Below, one piece after another: positions 21,446 through 34,200 of a DNA stretch of 64,000 nt. The notes beneath the pieces were generated by a model, which worked only from the letters and a program-made list of their open reading frames with translations, made no database searches and was not told the origin of the DNA. Location of the stretch: the NCBI GenBank assembly GCA_029532415.1, contig JAQOTA010000069.1, positions 1,240,001 through 1,304,000 of the forward strand. The letters run 5' to 3'. The DNA is from Marasmius tenuissimus. Its lineage: Eukaryota; Basidiomycota; Agaricomycetes; Agaricales; Marasmiaceae. Position numbers and translations under genes: made by a program. How positions within the stretch are numbered: position 1 is the first letter of the stretch; each line of letters starts with the position of its first letter.

Positions 21446-24400
21446 TTATTGTGTAGCATCAAACTTGGGTAAACGGTAGTTATCAGCGAAGTCCAATACG
21501 GCTGGCCTGAACCCGGATTTCGACGCTTCAGCCTTCATCAGACAGAGCTCCCTGAATGCCATTTTCCAAGGGAATGGCTTCGCCAGGTCATCTCTGCAAA
21601 GATAGTAAGCGTAAGACGCTCTAAGACGTGCAATGGTTGCGACATCCATGTACGTATTGAGATCTCCGGGCGATGGGAATGAGGAGAAGTCCTTGGAGAG
21701 CCGCCTGATGGTGTCTTGCTGCGCCACAATTGGTTTGCTGCTGAATGTTCGACCGCCCTTAACCTGCCCTCCAAACTTGTCACGAAGACCTTCGACGTGC
21801 TTCTTAATGATAGCGCGATCTTTGTTCAAAGCATCGGCATCGGGTCGCTGTTCCTTGATGCGCGCACAGACTACGTTGTCAAAGTTGACCCAAGGCCCTT
21901 TGAGGTCCTCGTCTGCACCTTTCTTGAATGTGGAAGCAATCTGGGACGGCGTGTAACCTTCACCGAAGATCCCCTTCGCGCGGGCCTCCCACTCCCGGAA
22001 CTGTTCCTCGGCCAGATGGCAAAGCTCCTCCATGATAAACAGACCCTCCTGTCGCTCATGGCCATTCTGGCGGTAGAGAACCTCGGGCTCCCTGCCTTTG
22101 CGTGCGAACGCCCTTTCCTCCTTCGAAAGCGACATGTTTTTTAGCCTCAGTTTCCACGGAAGAATCTTGCCCTTCAGAGGATCCTGCTCTATATCGCGAC
22201 GGCGGACAGGGTCTGAGAGCTTCTTCCCGCTCTTCGATGAGTCGAGGATCGTACAAAACCTGATGGATAGTAACTATACCATGTGCGTAAACTCAAGTGA
22301 GGGGAACGAGTTACTCACATGTAGGCCTCACGCACAGTCCGCGGATCATCCAGACCATATAGATAAGTTGCCTTCTCATGCCTCACAGAATAGCATCCGA
22401 CGGTGAAGGGGTCCCTTAGACCGCTCAACAAGTATCGTTGCATGGACAAGATCCGTGCTGACTCGCTTGGCAATGACTCCAACTCCTTTATGAACCTTGC
22501 AACCGTGTTTTTGCTAGCTGTCACATCAAGAGAGTCCCCGATTTCCCGGGGCTCCGTTGCGAAGTGCTCAGGCGCGTTTGTGAACGAGAGGACCATTTCT
22601 TCGTGCCATATGACCATGACACGGTCGCCGTCGTAATCACCTACAGTATCGAACAAGTCAATTAGCGAACGGTGTTACTTGGCAAAGACGCACCGACCTC
22701 CAGCAAGATAATCTATAGGGCGCCGTTTCCCCTTGATAGAGAACACTATGCAATCAACGAGGCCCAATAGTCGCGGATGAACCACAGCTTTGACCTGATG
22801 CGCGAGCAGATGTGAGACGAGATGTGATAGAAGGAAGGAACCCCATCACCTTACGGACATCTGTCGGGAGTTTGCAAGGATTCCTCGTTACCTAAAAGTG
22901 ATGCAAGATCACTAGTCAATTTCTGGTGAGTAGGCGTCGACGATAAGAATCCCACCAAAACATCCCCATTGATGATGTCGGTCAATAGACCATCTTTATC
23001 GAGGAACTCGCGTCGAGAGCTTTTGAGAAAGATCTCATCCTCACCCAGAACCCCATATGGGTCTATGATCGAAGTTAGTTGTGGCAAATAAGAATGTTCG
23101 AAATTGGTCAGAAATGCTACACACCTGGAACAGCGAACGCCGTCGCGCTTTCGGGTATTTCCCAATGATTATCCGAACATCGTTGCCTAATCTGGTTCAG
23201 CACAAACTGGTTGAGCTCGCGTCTGAGATAAGGGGACTCCGGGGGAGTAATCGAAGCGACAAGGAGGTCCGAAATGGTTTCCGGAAGAGAAGATGGGTGT
23301 CCAGAGAATGGATCTGGCCACCAAGCAGTCGACTGTCCTCCCTGAACCAACTCATTTGCATCATTCTGCGATCGAGAGTCCCTTTCGTATCCACGTAGAC
23401 GCAGTTCCGTCATGCACTGACGGGATCGCCGTGTAGAGGAAACGTTCCCGAGTTTGTCGACAACTTGTAACAATCGCATCATGTCCGCCGGTTCAGACTT
23501 CCCCCACGTCATCAAAGGCTCGAGGGGTGCAGAGAGATTCGTTTCCAGCACTTCCCTGAACACTGCTGTGGGAACTTTGTTATGCGAGAGATTGATGATG
23601 ACCTCGGACGATAGCCTGGCCGGAGTTGTTACGCGAGATAGACGCAGGATGTCGACGGTTCTATGAGAGGGGTCGATGTCTTCTCTGTCGGAGAAATGGA
23701 CTTTCTTTTGCGATTTCCGCAACCAGACCCTCGGCTCTCCGTCATCTCGTGCCTCGGAATCAAGTGACAGCATACCCTGAACAAGGAAAGCATGTAAGTG
23801 AATCAAGCGCGCGGAGGGCATACACCGCTTACTTACTTTGGCACCGAAAATACGGACTTGAACAGCGCAAGGAACATCTGGTAAGGAATAACGGTCTTGG
23901 ACCGCTTTAAAGAACGAAATATTGGCGTAACCGCAGCCATCGGTCATATCAGATCCCTCCTTCGACACTGTTGGCAAGGTGAGTACCTGAGCTTTCGTAA
24001 AAGGGAAGGAAAATGCTCACTTATATCGTCAACGATTGAGATATGCTCACGACCGAGAAGCGGCCCTGGAACAGAGGTCGAAAGGACGAGGTCCATACGG
24101 GACTTCCATTTCGCGACACCCTACACAGAAAGATAAGATGGGACAGCGGCATGGTCGACCAACGAACAATCACCTGATCAGAATTCCATTTGAGCGGGTT
24201 GGCCCAGTTGATAAGTTCTCTGAACGACAGTCTGTTGTTATTGCTTGGCCCAACCTTGCCATCAATACCGGACTTCTCGTTCGTCCTGTACAGAACGACC
24301 GAGTCGTCCTTGGCGGTTAACGCCCGGTAGATCCAGTTCCAGACGACCACAGGACGCCCACTGAAGAACTCTTCAATCCCTGTCCCTTCACCCTTCAGAT

Positions 24401-25254
24401 CTCCTGAAATTTTGCATTTCAGCACACTCGCCGATCCAAACCGTCGCTTGAGTTTGTTCGACTGGGCCAAAGCAACCTTTCGGAGAGAAATATCGTAGGA
24501 TACTGGGCTCTTCGTTATGTGCGCCACGAAATCGAGCTTGCCCCCGTAGTAAAACTTCTGGTTTCTATCCTCTTGGCTGTCCAAGAGATCGTCGAGTGGA
24601 AAATCCTGGAGCGCCATGTGCCCTATACAGCCCGTATTGGGATCACGAGCTAGTGCCTTTTCCTCCAGGTCAAGTGCCGCCCAAGGTGTCTGCAGATTCG
24701 TAAGCCCGTAGCGAGATTCACGATATTTGAAGTGAGCTCACAGAGATTGAAGCTTCTCTCATCGACTTCAGATTATTCGGAGCGTTACGAGCGAGAGAGG
24801 AGTACAGTGTCTTGATGCCGTCCGAATTGGGTCTCCTCGATGTCCGGATGGTCTCAGCGACTTGCATCAGAGGTCCGTCAAAGTCCCGATATCTGTATGG
24901 GCCCGACTGAACCAGACAAGCGATCTCGAACTGGATTGCGAATGGTATTCTGAACCTCTCGAAGGTGTGCTGTAGTGTTGCATCCTGTACGAGCTTCTCG
25001 TTGTACATGTCAGCCTTGAAGGTATTGGATTTCAGCCAAACGACTTACGATGAGCGCATCTTGAGGATCAGATACGCTCGGCTCAAATTGTGACTCAGTC
25101 GAACGAACTGGTGCAGACTGAGTCCTGGAGAACGTTCTGGGTGTCCGGGTGCCCTGTGAGGCACTCGGAAGGGTCGAGGAATGCTAGATAAACGCGATAA
25201 AAAATCTAGCTCGGGTAGAGTCAACTCCAGCATTGAAAGAGAACATACCTGCAT
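21446..25254 (-). CDS. Cellular RNA-dependent RNA polymerase 1 (RNA silencing)
   Basis: Eukaryotic-type RdRP of the QDE-1/RDR family, which copies aberrant RNA into double-stranded RNA for Dicer. It is a host gene, not viral. About a dozen exons on the minus strand join without a stop. Exon 1 is only ATG CAG (25254-25249). A disordered N-terminus follows, then YYGGKLDFVAHI, the catalytic-core segments MTDGCGYANISF and VQVRIFGAKGM, DDGEPRVWLRKSQKK, STAWWPDPFSGHPSS, ESATAFAVPDPYGVLGEDEI and the hallmark GGDYDGDRVMV (Asp triad codons at 22638-22621). The C-terminal domain runs to 21446 and looks complete. It shares exon positions and about the same length with the plus-strand paralogue at 41007-44751. 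Its promoter faces that of RRG7. Confidence 0.9.
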
Positions 25255-25695
25255 CGAAAAAGCAAGGAAATCACAGAGCAGAGTCGACTATGGAACTCTG
25301 GTGTACCCTCCCCAGTGCCACGAGACGATTTATAAACACCGATCAAGAAGCATCTTCCCAAATTGGGCTGGTACTGGTAACAGCATCGAGTGTATGAACT
25401 GTCCGAGTTGTCCCAGTAATGCCACCAACACGAAGGGCAGTCAAAACGACTGGAATGACCCTGGTTGCTGTTGAAATTCGACCATTGCGACTCCCGACGT
25501 TATTTCGCGTAAGATGGCCTCTCTTCAACCGCTTTGCAATTCAATCTCCTTAATGTATGAGGCCATATTGGGATGAATGCGACAGGAGATGACAGGTTCA
25601 AGCTAAGGTTGACCTGGGGGAGGTCATCAACGGTGAGACTGCGAACCTTGCTTTCTCACGACACCTTGAACAGCGAACCTCATCACCTCTGGAAC
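25255..25695. promoter_or_regulatory. Divergent promoter region of RdRP1 and RRG7-like gene, 441 bp
   Basis: Both genes start outward from this interval. The in-frame ATG at 25573 upstream of the RRG7-like start is treated as leader sequence. Confidence 0.4.
25329..25336 (-). promoter_or_regulatory. TATA-like box of RdRP1
   Basis: TTTATAAA, palindromic, about 75 bp upstream of the RdRP1 ATG at 25254. Confidence 0.4.
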
Positions 25696-26412
25696 ATGGC
25701 CTCGAGAGCAGCCAATCTTTTCTCCTTCTCACGGTGTCAGGCATCTCGTTCTACTTGCAGAAGATATTCATCATCGAACTCAAAGCAATCCACGACCGTT
25801 TACCGAGGAACTTTATTTGAACAGCGTTCTCTTACCGTACTCGAAAAGCACCTTTCTATGACATTGACGCGTGTCGGCGGGAGAGATGACGGGGGTATTG
25901 ACTTGATTGGATGGTGGTGGATCCCTCACATGGACCCTAATGCTGACATGTCGAATCGCAGACGTGTCAGAGTGGTCGCGCAGTGCAAAGCAGAGAAGAA
26001 GAAAATTGGTCCAAAATACGTTAGGGAGCTCGAGGGTGTGCTATATCGACACATGGATCAGTCTTCGAGAAGTATCGTCTCTGGCTCTGGTCCTGGAGTA
26101 CAGAACACATCTATAGTCGCTCTCTTCATCTCGGAATCCCCGTTCACGAAATCAGCCCTTCTACGCGCGATGTCATCCACAGTTCCTTTTCTGCTCGTTT
26201 ACATCCCACCAATGCCTTCAGATCCAGCTGCAGCGGGGCAACCAAACGAGATAGGAACGGTTGTATGGAACCCTGCATTGGGCAGCAGTTCTGGATTGTT
26301 GCAAGGGAGAATGGAGGTGCGGTGGACCCGAGGTCCAGGTGATGTCGGTTTCCCAACAATGTGGCACAGAGGGAAATTGGTTCCCAGCATGGAGATGGGT
26401 GCTGCCATGTAG
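25696..26412 (+). CDS. RRG7: Rrg7-like mitochondrial protein with restriction-endonuclease fold
   Basis: Resembles yeast Rrg7 (DUF2034), needed for respiratory growth and mitochondrial. One exon of 238 residues from the ATG at 25696. That start gives a classic mitochondrial presequence rich in Arg and Ser with no acids (MASRAANLFSFSRCQASRS). The body carries a PD-(D/E)xK-like core: GTLFEQRSLTVLEK helix, GGRDDGGIDL at 61-70 and VAQCKAEKKKIGP with Gln96 and Lys98. The Asp...Gln-x-Lys arrangement suggests that a nuclease active site may be kept. Its DNA or RNA target is unknown. An earlier in-frame ATG at 25573 would hide the presequence, so it is less likely. Confidence 0.75.
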   Translation: MASRAANLFSFSRCQASRSTCRRYSSSNSKQSTTVYRGTLFEQRSLTVLEKHLSMTLTRVGGRDDGGIDLIGWWWIPHMDPNADMSNRRRVRVVAQCKAEKKKIGPKYVRELEGVLYRHMDQSSRSIVSGSGPGVQNTSIVALFISESPFTKSALLRAMSSTVPFLLVYIPPMPSDPAAAGQPNEIGTVVWNPALGSSSGLLQGRMEVRWTRGPGDVGFPTMWHRGKLVPSMEMGAAM

Positions 26413-27151
26413 CTCACCTCGTCAGTGAAATCATGCCTGCTTCCCAGAAATCAATCATAGGTAAGTTCTTTGCTTCTAGCCCATCATAGTGTCGATGATC
26501 AACCAAGCGACAGATTACCACAGCACATACAAAACGCTACTACCCGTCTACACCCTGCTGGTTGGTTCACGACAGATGGTCTTAACGGGGACCTCGTACA
26601 TCGGCTCTGTGATGCAACGACACAGGCGGATCACTGGCTGTATTGCTTCAGCCATTGGTCAATATTTTAACCTGGACACCAGGTCCCTTGCATTGCGGAA
26701 CATCATCGAATTCTCGTCTTCCTCTAGCGGATGGCCGTATTGCTCATCAGTGATGCCTCCTAAGTCCTCCCGAGCAGCGGCGAGGCAGAGTCACGACATC
26801 CACCACGACAAATACGCCGTACAACACTCGCGGGTGATTGAAATTGCAATATCCACATCACTCCAACGGAGCCATGGATCTCAAAAAGCCTCTACGCCGC
26901 AGGTCTTTGAACAAGCTAGTATTATTAATTGGATCCAGTAATGATATGAGTAAGTCCTTGAATGAGTACATGGAATAGAATGGGGTGGTGTACATAATGA
27001 ATGGTAATAGGTAATAGATACTTGAGTTTAAATGCAATCAAAAACAGTCAAACGGCTGACGATTCGCCAGCCTTCAACCCTAAGACCTCGACAGAAGCGA
27101 AACCCTGTACAAATACACCCAATGCACGCTCTCTGCGTCTCAAAATTATAT
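26413..27151. other. Interval of 739 bp with an unresolved open frame
   Basis: An open frame at 26489-26941 and another at 26470-26670 overlap in different frames. The second contains ATTRLHPAGWFTTDGLN. I could not link either to a family or to a clean exon chain, so no gene is called. Confidence 0.35.
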
Positions 27152-29546
27152 TCAAAGTAGAAGCGTGCTTTGCTTCAGGTTATCGCGCATGAGCATGTCC
27201 TTGACTGGGGAAGAAATGAGATCACGGATCAGTGAACCACAGGAATAGCGTAGCGCCCATTACTTACTGCTGGTGATGACCTTTTGTGTTGACAAGGTAT
27301 CCTGGGCAAAACGGACCGATTTAGCGTTCCGAAAGTCGCAAGCAAAAGATAGGAAAAACTCACGGTTACAGTTGTCAGATGACAGTAGAATGTCCTCTGT
27401 AACGGCGAGTCTTCCTTCATGATACCAGCTGATCGACCCAGATTCCCTCGTCAGACCCGTATATGGAGTGATGGAACTCAAAACACATAGAAACGTACCA
27501 AACTTTTTCCTGAGATCTACAGAGAACATCAGTCAAAGATTAGGATGGCAGAGGTTCTCCACATACAGCTCGCAGCACTATCAAAGTCATTCGGCCTATT
27601 TCCGTACGAGACGACGTAGTCCTTCAGCCGGATTCCGGAAGATAGCTTCGTCTTCATTATGTCGCATTTGTTCAAGAATAAAATGATGTCCGTATGTTGC
27701 AAGAGCTTATTGGAAACGATGCTAGACCAAAGCATAACTGAGTCCTCCTACAAATCAAGAAGGCATCAATCCGGGTAAAGGTCTAGATCAGCCGAACATG
27801 AACGTGAACATACAAGACGGTTGACTTTTGGAGCTTCTTCTAGAACCTGGTCAAAAGCGGAAATGGGAGCCAAAAATATGATCGCGTCCACATTGTCGAA
27901 ATAAGGCACCCAAGTAGCTGTTTGACAGTGCGTGAGTCTTGCTCTCCAAAAAAATATTGCATGCGAGCTGTTCTACGTACGTCTCTGCCAAGGGTGATCA
28001 GAGCGCGACGAACGTGTGCATTGGCGGAGCTTACCAGTGATCTGTGCCCTCCCACATCGTATATCCTCCAATCTCGACCCAGGCCGCCACCTACTTGAGG
28101 CCAAAAGAGTAAGAAAGGGCTTAGCTAACTGGCGAATCCTGATACAGACCTGCATTCAGTCGTATACGGTGCTCGGACACTCCCTAACGAGTTCAAATTA
28201 GGCATTAGGACATAGTGAGGATGGAGGCGTCACTAACCAGCGTTTTTAGTCGTGCTTTCAATATGTGAGCTAGAAAGATAGGGTCATGAGTCTATGGTCC
28301 GGGATATGAGGGAAACTTACTGTTTGTCGGTTCATATCTCTCCGACGTAACCTCGTCTATCTCGTCAAGGAAGCTAATTGGGTGTATCGGACCATGAGGA
28401 CTAGAAACAAGCCGCCTGTAGAACTCACAAGCCGGCCATCTCCTCGAGTCTAAGGTTCTGTCTTTCGAGTAGTTCCTGAACGATCGGGTGCTTCCACAGG
28501 CGCTTCATGTCATGAGCACACTACAGAAATTAAGGTTCAATCCGCACGTTGAACATCAGGGCGGGTCAGAATGAAATGAACTGACCTCGTGAAGCACTCT
28601 CCCGGGGTCGGTCGGGTCATCCCAATCTATGTTGTCACAGTCTTCTGAACTATGGCGCCTTGGGACCAGTTTCGAGAATACGTCTTTCCAAGCAACAGTC
28701 GAATTCACGGCGACCTCCCGAGCGCCTTGACGGGCCTTCTCTTGTGAATCTAGTTCGGGAACCATGAAACGACGAGCCAACTTCTCTTCAACCTGTAATA
28801 ATGGGTTGAGCCGCAGTCTGAGCTCTAGCAGTTCAGGGTCAAGGTAGTGCTCCGCGGGTAGCGGAACGTCATGACTGGGAGGTGACGTGGAGGGGGACGT
28901 CGAGGATGAATTTGGATCCTTCGTCGGGGAACGTGTTGAGGGGTAGTAGCTTCGTGCAATAGCATCCAAGATGACTCGTATCGACCTCACGAGGTTGAGT
29001 TGAATTAGTATCCTCCAGCTGCTACGCTCTGCCCGGAAAGCCTGCGCAAAGCCCGCAATACCATTAGCCCATGGCATCGTACGACGGACCGCGACACACC
29101 TTTGCATCCTGCATCAACTGAAAGTCTAAGTAGGGACGGTTGAATTCATGTCAACGGAGAAACTTCAACGGAAGTTTGCAAAGCTCACTCTTCAACGTTG
29201 TGGATTTTCCTGGCAAGCTCATCAGTAAGAGATGACCCGGGGAAATATTCTGAGCCCACCTGATTCACTCTGACCTGAGAACCGTTCAGACAAATGTGAG
29301 CATCAGAGGACGGTGTATGTGAACCTGAAACTCACCCAATAGAAGTACTCTGACCGGCTTGGGCCCCTTCTTCTCTGCAGTTCTCTGTCTCTCTATGTCG
29401 TCGTCAATCGCGTCGGACACACGCTTTGCCTCGGCCTCGATCTTGAAGCGAGCCTCTTTCTCCGCAAACGTCTCGTCCGGAGGTGGTGCTATAACGCACG
29501 CAAGTGGGCCCAGATCTTCTGTAGAGGCATAGGCTCTTGTGGGCAT
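27152..29546 (-). CDS. Divergent heterotrimeric G protein alpha subunit
   Basis: GTP-binding alpha subunit for receptor signalling at the plasma membrane, of the divergent, expanded Agaricomycete type. Many short exons run from the ATG at 29546 to TGA at 27152. The G1 P-loop (LLLGQSESGKSTTLK) is split over three exons, one only 15 nt (29274-29260). The helical domain holds a Ser/Thr/Pro-rich insert (NSSSTSPSTSPPS near 28900). Switch I is KARLKTLGVSEHR, keeping Arg and the Mg-binding Thr. G3 reads YDVGGHRSL, with His (28044-28046) where classical subunits have the catalytic Gln. G4 is LFLNKCD and G5 is TTVT. The N-terminus lacks the Met-Gly-Cys lipidation start and the C-terminus (DNLKQSTLLL) lacks the Cys at -4. 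Membrane anchoring and GTP hydrolysis may therefore be atypical. Confidence 0.85.
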
Positions 29547-31202
29547 GGTGTAGTTGTTATCCGTGAAACCTGTGGTGTGGTGGGGAACAAGTTAAGAACA
29601 TTTAACAGAGACGTCGGATTGAGCAGTTGGCTATACATAAGGTAGTATGATTGGATCAATCCCCAAACAGCCGTACATGTGCAATTGTCAACGTCCCTTT
29701 CCTCGACATTTGTGGGACTCTTTTTTACTCATCCATCAATACAAGATGCCATCGGACTCACCCTGGCGCCTTTATCTCCCCGTCTGAACGCCTTCAGGCC
29801 CTTCGAAAATCGACCAGCGGTGCACCGAAGCTCGTGGAAAGAGTGCAGGAATGCCCTGCATAGCTATCGTGATTAAATTTACAAGGAGACGGGTGACCAC
29901 ATAAAGCGGTGAAGCGGTGAAAGCATGATGTGTAAAATCCAAGAGTGAAAGGGTCGCTTACATAGGTCCGCGCACCAGCATGATCCCGAACCTTCTGCCT
30001 CAATTATGCCGTGTTCAAATCATGCTACAGCGGCTCAACTTTTTTTTCTCCCAAGCAACTGCACACGACGACTACGAAGATCAAGCATATCAGGCGCCCG
30101 TTCGAAGGTATCTATATATGTATCCTTCTATCTCACGTTTACACTTCAAACCAAATCATTGATCCAAGAAACCAAACCCATTGTGCAGGACGTCAGCGCC
30201 AGCATGGAGGTGTCAACGTTCTAGTTATGAGCGCCATCCCTCAGTGGCAACTCGGTGGGGCATATATTTGTCAATGAGAAAAAGAATTCGATACCCACAA
30301 CATAGTCCGGTACGCCCAGCCCACCGCTCAGTACTCATCGGCCGCGTGTGCACAAACGAGGGATCGATGCAGATCAAGCAAGTATCGAGCGAGTCGTTCC
30401 AGCGTTCATAAATTTAACCCGCCTTACTACCATGGCACCGTGAAATGACGACCGGACGGATGATCTAACGAGGCAACGCTTATCGGGACCTCCTGTATCG
30501 GGTAGCTTTGACATCCACCATTCGACTTGAGGACCGTGATTAAAGGATATTAGCACGCCGCTGAGAATGTATAGTATATACGGCTCGTTGCAAGTCCGTC
30601 ACCAAGCAAAGGCGTTCCCGGTGTGTCTGGACTCAACCGCCCTCCCGCGAGTCCCATCGGCACTTCTCTAAACTTCACGAGTTACGTTTTGGTGGCAGGC
30701 ATTTCCGACTGTGTAGTATACACCTTTGTTCTCACCTGTCAGAACTTTATTCCCAAGCGGCCCGTTTAGGCCACTTGTATTCCTCTCGACATTCAGTACG
30801 ATATATACAGATAGATTATTTAACTGAACGGTGGCACTGGCAGGCGCTGACACTATCAATCGTCGCCATCTCTGATGTGTACAATAGTATGAACTCCGAA
30901 TGTCAGACGTGAACAGCCCTCATGATAAGGACTGTTTTTCAAAGCAGTCGGGGGCTCTGAAACGCACGCCCAGCATCACGGCACGTCGGCGACGGTCCAA
31001 AAGAACAAGGGTCCCTTTCGTCCAAATTCTGGAAGCGTTGAGGAGCCGTTGTGCGAGGCACAGCTGTTTACCCCGGCCAACAAGAACGCCCCCCACATAT
31101 GTGTCGGACAGGGTCGTCGGAATGAATGATCATGATGAATTGTACTTGTACAACCAGTGGTCCCTGAACTTCAAGTTTGAAGGCCCACATATCCCTTGAC
31201 AC
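29547..31202. other. Gene-poor interval, 1.66 kb
   Basis: Contains the G-alpha promoter. One 99-codon plus-strand frame at 30900-31199 has a basic RRRRSKR patch but no family match. It is not called as a gene. Confidence 0.35.
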
Positions 31203-31250
31203 TCATAACGGTCCTTGTTCTTGAGCGGTCAAAATAAGTGCGAAACTCAC

Positions 31251-34200
31251 GTTTATAGAACAATAGACGACCTCGAGGGTCCTATCAAACTTTGAACCGC
31301 CCCAGTTCTCGATATAGACGTCTTTCGGGGGAAAAATCTCCATCAGCAGTTCCTGAAAAACTCTTGCACCGACTTGATCAATGGTAATCCATAAAAAGTT
31401 CACTCGGCACTCACCAATCACTGAATGATCAACATGATGAATAGAGATACTGGATCCGTAGACATCGTGCCCCACCAGACTATCATAGCTGTGGGTATGT
31501 TTTAGCTTGAGAATTTTGATAGTACCCGGAAGTCACGATTCCAAGTCAAAAGATTTCGTACGAGCGGTGTCGTGAAGGGGAACCACAATCATGAGAAGGA
31601 ATACATACGTACAAGGACGCGGGCAAACTTTCTTCTCGCCCAAGTAATGATTAAAAGATCGACGGAACGTGTACCGTAGTCAAAAGCATGTGGCGAACAG
31701 ACAGGACGTCTTGAACACGGTCCGAGCTCCAGGGTCCATACAATTTATCTCCTCGACGATACACGCGGTAAGTTGAGACCCAATCTTCCTTCGGGAACGC
31801 CGTACTTGTCGCCGTCGCTGTGTTCCCAGTCAGAGATACACGTAGTGCATTTTGATGTATGAATTTCATGAAATGTCTCCTTAATCTCCCACCACACGTG
31901 TGAGCGACAGAAGACATCGAACACGCCAAGTAGATCATCGATCGCGTCTTGAAAATGAGACTGAGTTGAGGTTCGCTTGAGAATAGTGTGCCCATCCGAG
32001 AACTTGAGCCACAGCACCAAGGGGCCCCGAGTTATGTCGGAAGTTTACACAAGGTTACTCATTCGTCGTGCAGGGTTTGTATCATCTGTTGTTCCGGCCT
32101 GTCGCCACACAGTCCCGAGGTATTCGAAGCAGACGTACCGCCCGACCAGAGTTGTAGAGGGAGAAGCAGAGGTACATACTTGATCGATTCTTTTGGCTCG
32201 GAGTTGAGGAAGTATGCGGCAAGGGTTACAATGATCTCGTCTCAGGGTAGTCGGATGGATTGGCGAGGCTGATTCGGAATCCGGATGCAACGAGGTTCAC
32301 AGTCCCAATTTAGAGCGGTCTCCGAGTCTGCGTACCAGGTTTTGGGTATCTTTCTGGAGGATCCTTGATTCGGTTGGTCCCGGAACTCTTGACCCAGAGT
32401 GCAGCTCAGGGCTTGCTGGCATGGTGGAAGTCCGCTGGAGTTCGAGGGACGTAAAACTTTCGGTAGGCGAAAATAGCCGCGGATATGGGCTGAACACGCC
32501 TATCGACCCGGAGGTTAGCCTGCTGGGCATATAGCCTTTAGGCCTCGATCAGGCAGCAGGCTAAATGCCCGACGACCTGGGGGATTTGATGGCGACATAC
32601 CCTCTGTGGCGTGTTGACATTTGGGGCAAAATCAAAACGAGTTTGAAGCCACTTTGGGATTAGTATCGGAACGGTAAGGCCACAGGTCAAGCGGCCCGAG
32701 GACCACGAAATTCTTGGCTTCACCTATCGTGCTTTCCGGCGGCTTTGTAAGTAATACACTCATGATCCTCCTTCCCCCTCCCGCGTATTCTCCAAGCGAG
32801 GCTCAGGATCTCGAGAACGCAACAGATGCTGTGCATGTCCGGCGGGATTGTACAAGCACAGAAGGCGGTCATCCTGCGGTCTATAAGCACCTTTGGACTC
32901 GATCCCGAGATAGCCCTCTGCGGCTCGGGAATCTATCACAACCTTCCGGTAGGCCTTCATCACAGGAACGGCCTGTCTACCGTCCACCATCCGCAGCCGT
33001 CGGTGCCACTTTCCCCAAGGCTTGGATGGACGCCCTGCGAGGGGCTTTGTTATGTCGTTGAAGCTATACGCCATGGAATGTAGCTGACGACACGAGAGCA
33101 GTGTTGGTGGAATGAAGAGACCGTGATGAAAAAACCCGATATAACTCCCTCGCTCACGCAATAGTGGTAATGGCGGTAGTAGGGAAGTATGTCTATGGAG
33201 GGCGTCAATCGAGTTCGCCTCAAGACAACGGTCTGCTCGACTATGCTTACTTGGGAGAATCAAGAACTCTCCATGCCAGGAAGGACACAAGTTTCAGAAC
33301 GCAACAAGCGCTGAAGTAAACCGAGCTTACCTGGCCAAGATGTTCTTGAGAAAGCCCATACTCCATTTAACAACAAACATATCCTCGACGTCATCAAAAG
33401 ACCGATGAGGAAAGGCAATCAATGTACTTACTACTTATCATAAGAGCGTGAGCTGTTGCAAGGTCCTCGTCTCCAATGCTTGGAGCGGGTCATAGCAGGG
33501 TAAAAGGATGATCAGGAGGTATGCGAACACGATGGTGTCTCCTTGCTACCCAAATTTGGCGAGGATTGCGTGTCTGGTGAGCTCATATGGACCGCAGCGA
33601 GATGTAACGGGATCGAAGGTGTATGCCTATAGGTACCGGGGCGCGTAACGGGACCGGAAAACTTCTCGTTCATGGCAGACAGGTTTCTTCACGATGTTCC
33701 GTTTGCATCATTCCGGAAGGAAGGAAGGAAGAGTCTATAACATGACATAGTTCCCGAGTCTCCGGAATTCGCAGGGGAGCACCAGGGAGGTCAAACAGAC
33801 GAACTCCCTTTTTCGAACCCAGATTCATAAGAACCCAGTAAGTACTGAGAAGCCACCTGGTATTGCTCAACCCGAGGTGACGTGTTAAGTGTTATGGTGC
33901 TGATATGTCAAGGAACCACGTACCGAATATGGAGTGGCCACTGGTGCCTAATAATTTCCGTGAGGGTCGCGGGCCAGATGCGGGCGGGGTTTAAGTCACC
34001 GTAACTTCGAGATCTACTATATGTCTCGGGAACCTGAGCTTACGAGGTAGCCGGTAGAAGATTCAAGTAGCTCGGGGGAAGCCAGGGAGTTCGGAAAATA
34101 GCAGTAGGACAAACGAGCAGCTGATTCCGTGCAGAGCTTCATAGTGCGGTACTCACGGATTTGAGCTAGCAATATCTCCAATGTTACAGCCGCCGTTCTC

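Noticed and set aside
25573..25695. Earlier ATG of the RRG7-like gene
   Set aside because: It would bury the mitochondrial presequence that begins at 25696.
26470..26941. Overlapping open frames after the RRG7-like gene
   Set aside because: The two frames conflict and no exon chain or homology supports either one.
32760..33290. 176-codon minus-strand frame as a gene of its own
   Set aside because: No recognisable domain. A plus-strand frame of similar length overlaps it. Kept only as a possible exon of the unrecognised gene.
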